9,289 nt of DNA from Deltaproteobacteria bacterium (lineage in GTDB: Bacteria > Desulfobacterota > GWC2-55-46 > JAUVFY01): positions 1-9,289 of the forward strand of contig JAUVFY010000043.1 of the NCBI GenBank assembly GCA_030594025.1, written 5' to 3'. A program made the position numbers and the translations under genes. The notes beneath the pieces are model-generated. The model had not been told where the DNA came from. It ran no database searches and worked only from the letters and a program-made list of their open reading frames with translations. The stretch's first letter is position 1. Every line of letters starts with the position of its first letter. Shown piece after piece: positions 7,185 through 9,289 of the stretch.

Positions 7185-7547
7185 TCAAGTCTGAAAGAGC
7201 TTAACGAAAACATAGGCTATCGCCAGAGAAAGATAAGAAACAAAGGTGAGGCCGAGAAGTAAAAGGTTGGCCTTCCCGCTTTTCCAGCCGCTTTGCCAGA
7301 AAAATGTTCTCCTTTTGCGCCTTTCGGGATTCGAACCAGCGGCACGCCTTAATATGGTGGTGAGCACGGTTGAGACCCTTTGGGGCCCGGAGCCCTTTGA
7401 GGACTTGAAAAGGTAGTGCTTTGACAGGGTTTTTATCTCCGGTATCTCTGGTGTCAGGGGGGGGTTTTTTAAAGGCTGGTTCTTTACGGGTTTTATCTTG
7501 GTACGGCTTCCTTTTTCTCGTCTCCAGGCCTTCGGGACGCCTTTCAC
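7185..7547 (-). CDS. Small basic protein with one C-terminal membrane segment (hypothetical)
   Basis: This 120-residue reading frame starts with GTG, 20 bases after the histidine kinase stop codon. I do not recognise the family. Residues 1-92 are very rich in Lys and Arg (for example NPERRKRR at 73-80) with a proline-rich part (25-38). Residues about 93-117 are hydrophobic ('LLLLGLTFVSYLSLAIAYVF'), so it would be a tail-anchored protein with a positively charged cytosolic region. Third-codon positions look like those of neighbouring genes and the gap has no other gene, which favours it being real. Against it: a GTG start, only a poor ribosome site (AGAG), and a tRNA-like T-loop sequence within it that suggests part of the frame could be non-coding. 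Co-transcription with the kinase is likely. Confidence 0.5.
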   Translation of the reverse strand: MKGVPKAWRREKGSRTKIKPVKNQPLKNPPLTPEIPEIKTLSKHYLFKSSKGSGPQRVSTVLTTILRRAAGSNPERRKRRTFFWQSGWKSGKANLLLLGLTFVSYLSLAIAYVFVKLFQT

Positions 7548-7567
7548 GTTGGTTTTACTCTGCTTAT

Positions 7568-9061
7568 TTATCGCCCTCGGTCGGCAGGTATGGTGAAGTA
7601 AAAGGTAGAGCCCTTGCCGGGCTGAGACTCAACCCAGATTCTGCCCCCGTGGCATTCGACTATCTTCTTCGAGATTGCGAGACCTATGCCCGTGCCCGAG
7701 TACTCGGTGGATGGATGAAGGCGCTGGAAAACTTCGAAGACGCGCTCCGAGTACTTCGGGTCTATGCCTATTCCGTTATCTGTTACGGAGAAGAGCCATC
7801 CGTTGGGGTCTTGCCTTGCGGAGACGTGTACGCGCGGGGGCTCTACGCCTCGGTACTTGATTGCGTTTCCGACGAGGTTCATGAAGAGGCGTTCAAGCTG
7901 CGGGGCATCGGCCGTAACGGCAGGCAGGGGGTCGTGCGTGACGGTGGCAGAGCTTTCTTCGATTGAGGCCTTGAGGTTTGCGATGGTGGCGGAAAGTATC
8001 TTCTCGCAGTCCACGGTCGCGAAGGTTTTTTCCTGGGAGCCCACCCTCGAGTATTCCATGAGGTCTCCGATGAGCTCTTGCATCCTCTGGGCCCCTTCCA
8101 CTGCGTAGCCGATAAAACCGTCCGCCTTTTTGTCGAGCTTATCGCTGTAGCGGCGGGCCAGAAGCCTTAGATAGCCCGTTACCATGCGGAGCGGGGCCTG
8201 CAGGTCGTGCGAGGCGGCGTAGGCGAACTGCTCGAGCTCTGCGTTCGAACGCTCGAGCTCGGCCTTTTGTTTCCTTAACGTCTCCTCCATCTTCTTTCGC
8301 TCGGTGATGTCGACGGCTATCTCCAGCCGGACGAGCCGGCCATCGACCCACCTTATGGCCCTGTCGCGAATATCGTACCAGCGGCCGTTAACCGTGTTCT
8401 GGAATTCCCATTCGTAAATGCCCGTCGGCTCTCCTTCAGGGGAGACCAGTTTATCGTTCGTGCAGAAAGCGCAGGGATAGCTCTGGCCGGTCTGGAGGGT
8501 CTGCCAGCAGACCTTGCCTGCCAGGTCCCCGAAGGCGTCCCTGGTATATTTGTTGGCAAAGAGGACCTCGTAGGTCTGCATGTCCGCTACATAAACTATC
8601 GCGTCCAGACTGTCCAGGACCGAAAGGAGACTCTCGTGGGATTCCTTGAGCTCCCTTTCCGCCCTCTTGTGATCGGTTATGTCATGCATAATCCCGTTTA
8701 CCGAGACCACCTTGCCCCGGCCGTCTTTCTCCCAGCTTATGCGGTCCTCGACCCAGCGCACGGTCCCGTCTCTTCTTATTATGCGGTATTCGCAAGTGAG
8801 GTTTTTTCTTTTCTTCTGGGCGTCCTCAACGAGTGCAAAGACCCTTTCACTGTCGTCAGGGTGTAGGGTCTTTTCCCACAAAGCCGGTTCACTAAACCAC
8901 TCGTCCACGGTGTAGCCGAAGACGGCTTCAACGGCCTTGTTAACGTATGTGGTCTTGAATGTCTCGGGGTCGGCGCGGTAGACTACATCGGAAAGGCTTT
9001 CGGCAAGGTTCTTGAAAGTTTCTACATTTTCCGGCAGAGGTACGCGCTTTTTTTCTTTCAT
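7568..9061 (-). CDS. PAS-PAS sensor histidine kinase (soluble, orphan in this window)
   Basis: The 497-residue product has two PAS domains (about 12-135 and 141-255). The first ends 'YRIIRRDGTVRWVEDR...GIMHDITDHKRAE' and the second ends 'DITERKKMEE'. A coiled-coil linker (about 255-278) leads to a HisKA domain with the phospho-acceptor in 'SHDLQAP' (His285). The ATPase domain has an N box 'MNLVGNAIKYR' (Asn399), G1 'DNGIGID' (428-434), an F box 'FEVFQRLH' (442-449) and G2 'GTGIGLAI' (456-463), so it should be catalytically complete. No membrane segment is visible, implying a cytosolic signal. The second PAS has a cysteine cluster (Cys185, Cys197, Cys200). No response regulator is in the window. 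The ATG at 9061 is preferred (GGGAAG four bases upstream of it); a TTG at 9094 would lie upstream of the predicted transcription start. Confidence 0.93.
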   Translation of the reverse strand: MKEKKRVPLPENVETFKNLAESLSDVVYRADPETFKTTYVNKAVEAVFGYTVDEWFSEPALWEKTLHPDDSERVFALVEDAQKKRKNLTCEYRIIRRDGTVRWVEDRISWEKDGRGKVVSVNGIMHDITDHKRAERELKESHESLLSVLDSLDAIVYVADMQTYEVLFANKYTRDAFGDLAGKVCWQTLQTGQSYPCAFCTNDKLVSPEGEPTGIYEWEFQNTVNGRWYDIRDRAIRWVDGRLVRLEIAVDITERKKMEETLRKQKAELERSNAELEQFAYAASHDLQAPLRMVTGYLRLLARRYSDKLDKKADGFIGYAVEGAQRMQELIGDLMEYSRVGSQEKTFATVDCEKILSATIANLKASIEESSATVTHDPLPAVTADAPQLERLFMNLVGNAIKYRGVEPPRVHVSARQDPNGWLFSVTDNGIGIDPKYSERVFEVFQRLHPSTEYSGTGIGLAISKKIVECHGGRIWVESQPGKGSTFYFTIPADRGR

Positions 9062-9095
9062 TTTGCTTCCCGGGTGTGGAATTGGAGAAGGCAAT

Positions 9096-9124
9096 AATTT
9101 ACAACATTCTGATGAAATCTACAA
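9096..9124 (-). promoter_or_regulatory. Candidate promoter for the histidine kinase gene
   Basis: On the minus strand TTGTAG (9119-9124) is followed by 17 bases and TAAATT (9096-9101). Each box matches the sigma70 consensus in four of six positions. The start would be near 9089, giving a leader of about 28 bases before the ATG at 9061. The surrounding DNA is AT-rich, so chance matches are likely. Confidence 0.3.
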
Positions 9125-9210
9125 TAAGAATTCCCGGAGAGTATTTCGATTATTGGCCGTGATAAAAATAAAAAAATCGTACTGATTAAATTTTATCTCG
9201 CCTTTTTTTC

Positions 9211-9265
9211 TTGACAATCTGGCTATATTTAAGACAAAATACTCTTAAATGTTTTCTGCTATAAT
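9211..9265 (+). promoter_or_regulatory. Plus-strand promoter region pointing out of the window
   Basis: Two overlapping signals are present. A perfect -35, TTGACA (9211-9216), is 18 bases from CAAAAT (9235-9240), a poor -10. Downstream, TGCTATAAT (9257-9265) is a perfect extended -10, with no good -35 at the usual distance. Either would drive a plus-strand gene beyond 9289, divergent from the histidine kinase. Lack of a -35 beside the extended -10, with a dyad in its place, is what an activator-dependent promoter looks like. Confidence 0.5.
9227..9250. promoter_or_regulatory. 8-8-8 inverted repeat, candidate operator
   Basis: ATTTAAGA (9227-9234) and TCTTAAAT (9243-9250) are perfect inverted copies separated by eight bases (CAAAATAC). 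The centre-to-centre spacing of 16 bases would place two half-sites on nearly the same helix face for a dimeric regulator. The dyad ends nine bases before the TATAAT at 9260 and covers the alternative -10 at 9235-9240, so a bound protein could repress one start or assist the other. The repeat itself is certain; its role is inferred. Confidence 0.5.
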
Positions 9266-9289
9266 TATTCTAAGCCCGGGGCTGCGCAA

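Noticed and set aside
7307..7345. tRNA-like TTCGAATC T-loop sequence on the minus strand (GGTTCGAATCC at 7327-7337).
   Set aside because: The flanking bases do not form a T-stem (two of five pairs fail). No matching 5' acceptor strand (GCGCCTT) or anticodon arm lies within 90 bases upstream, and no CCA follows. It is chance or a very decayed remnant.
7421..7966. Plus-strand 181-codon open frame opposite the kinase and small ORF.
   Set aside because: It is antisense to the strongly supported HATPase domain of the kinase, has no ribosome site, and its peptide shows no domain.
9062..9094. Upstream TTG start for the histidine kinase.
   Set aside because: Adds 11 residues without a ribosome site and lies upstream of the predicted transcription start; the ATG at 9061 has GGGAAG four bases before it.
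9161..9197. GATAAAA/TTTTATC inverted repeat as a terminator or operator.
   Set aside because: All but two pairs are A-T, the gap is 23 bases, and the region is so AT-rich that such matches are expected.
9272..9282. AGCCC/GGGCT mini-hairpin at the right edge.
   Set aside because: Loop too short for a stable stem and the sequence ends before any context can be judged.

Overview
The window looks like chromosomal DNA of a free-living Gram-negative bacterium. It is fairly GC-rich (by eye, mid-50s percent in genes, with AT-rich gaps), uses AGG and ATA codons freely, and carries an AsmA-type envelope protein and a TRAP transporter. A Desulfobacterota- or Nitrospirota-like source is a guess; nothing here fixes the taxon. 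I see no transposase, phage gene, CRISPR array, rRNA or intact tRNA.

Left part (1-3570). The first 138 bases are the N-terminus of a minus-strand gene resembling RsbW-type anti-sigma kinases, with a candidate promoter at 225-253. An AT-rich gap of about 270 bases follows. Two plus-strand genes come next: an atypical SDR-family NAD(P)-binding protein (406-1323) and a 693-residue AsmA-family protein (1489-3570). A G-rich tandem repeat (six G6 tracts) sits directly in front of the AsmA start codon and supplies its Shine-Dalgarno.

Middle (3588-7104, minus strand). This is a TAXI-type TRAP transporter operon: a periplasmic binding protein (6118-7104) followed by a fused small-plus-large-subunit permease (3588-6005). 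The operon has its own promoter with a perfect -10 box, and a hairpin plus T-rich stretch lies between the two genes. The permease ends in an unusual way: a biotinyl/lipoyl-like domain whose usual modified lysine is replaced, followed by two more membrane segments. Permease and AsmA genes converge with 17 bases between their stop codons.

Right part (7185-9289, minus strand). A soluble-looking PAS-PAS-HisKA-HATPase histidine kinase (7568-9061) is followed by a small basic protein with one C-terminal membrane segment (7185-7547). No response regulator is present. Beyond the kinase, 9062-9289 is AT-rich and holds a candidate kinase promoter. It also holds a strong plus-strand promoter region with an 8-8-8 inverted repeat, pointing at a gene outside the window.

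Together the right and middle parts suggest a sensing module next to an organic-acid uptake module. A functional link between them is inference from proximity only.
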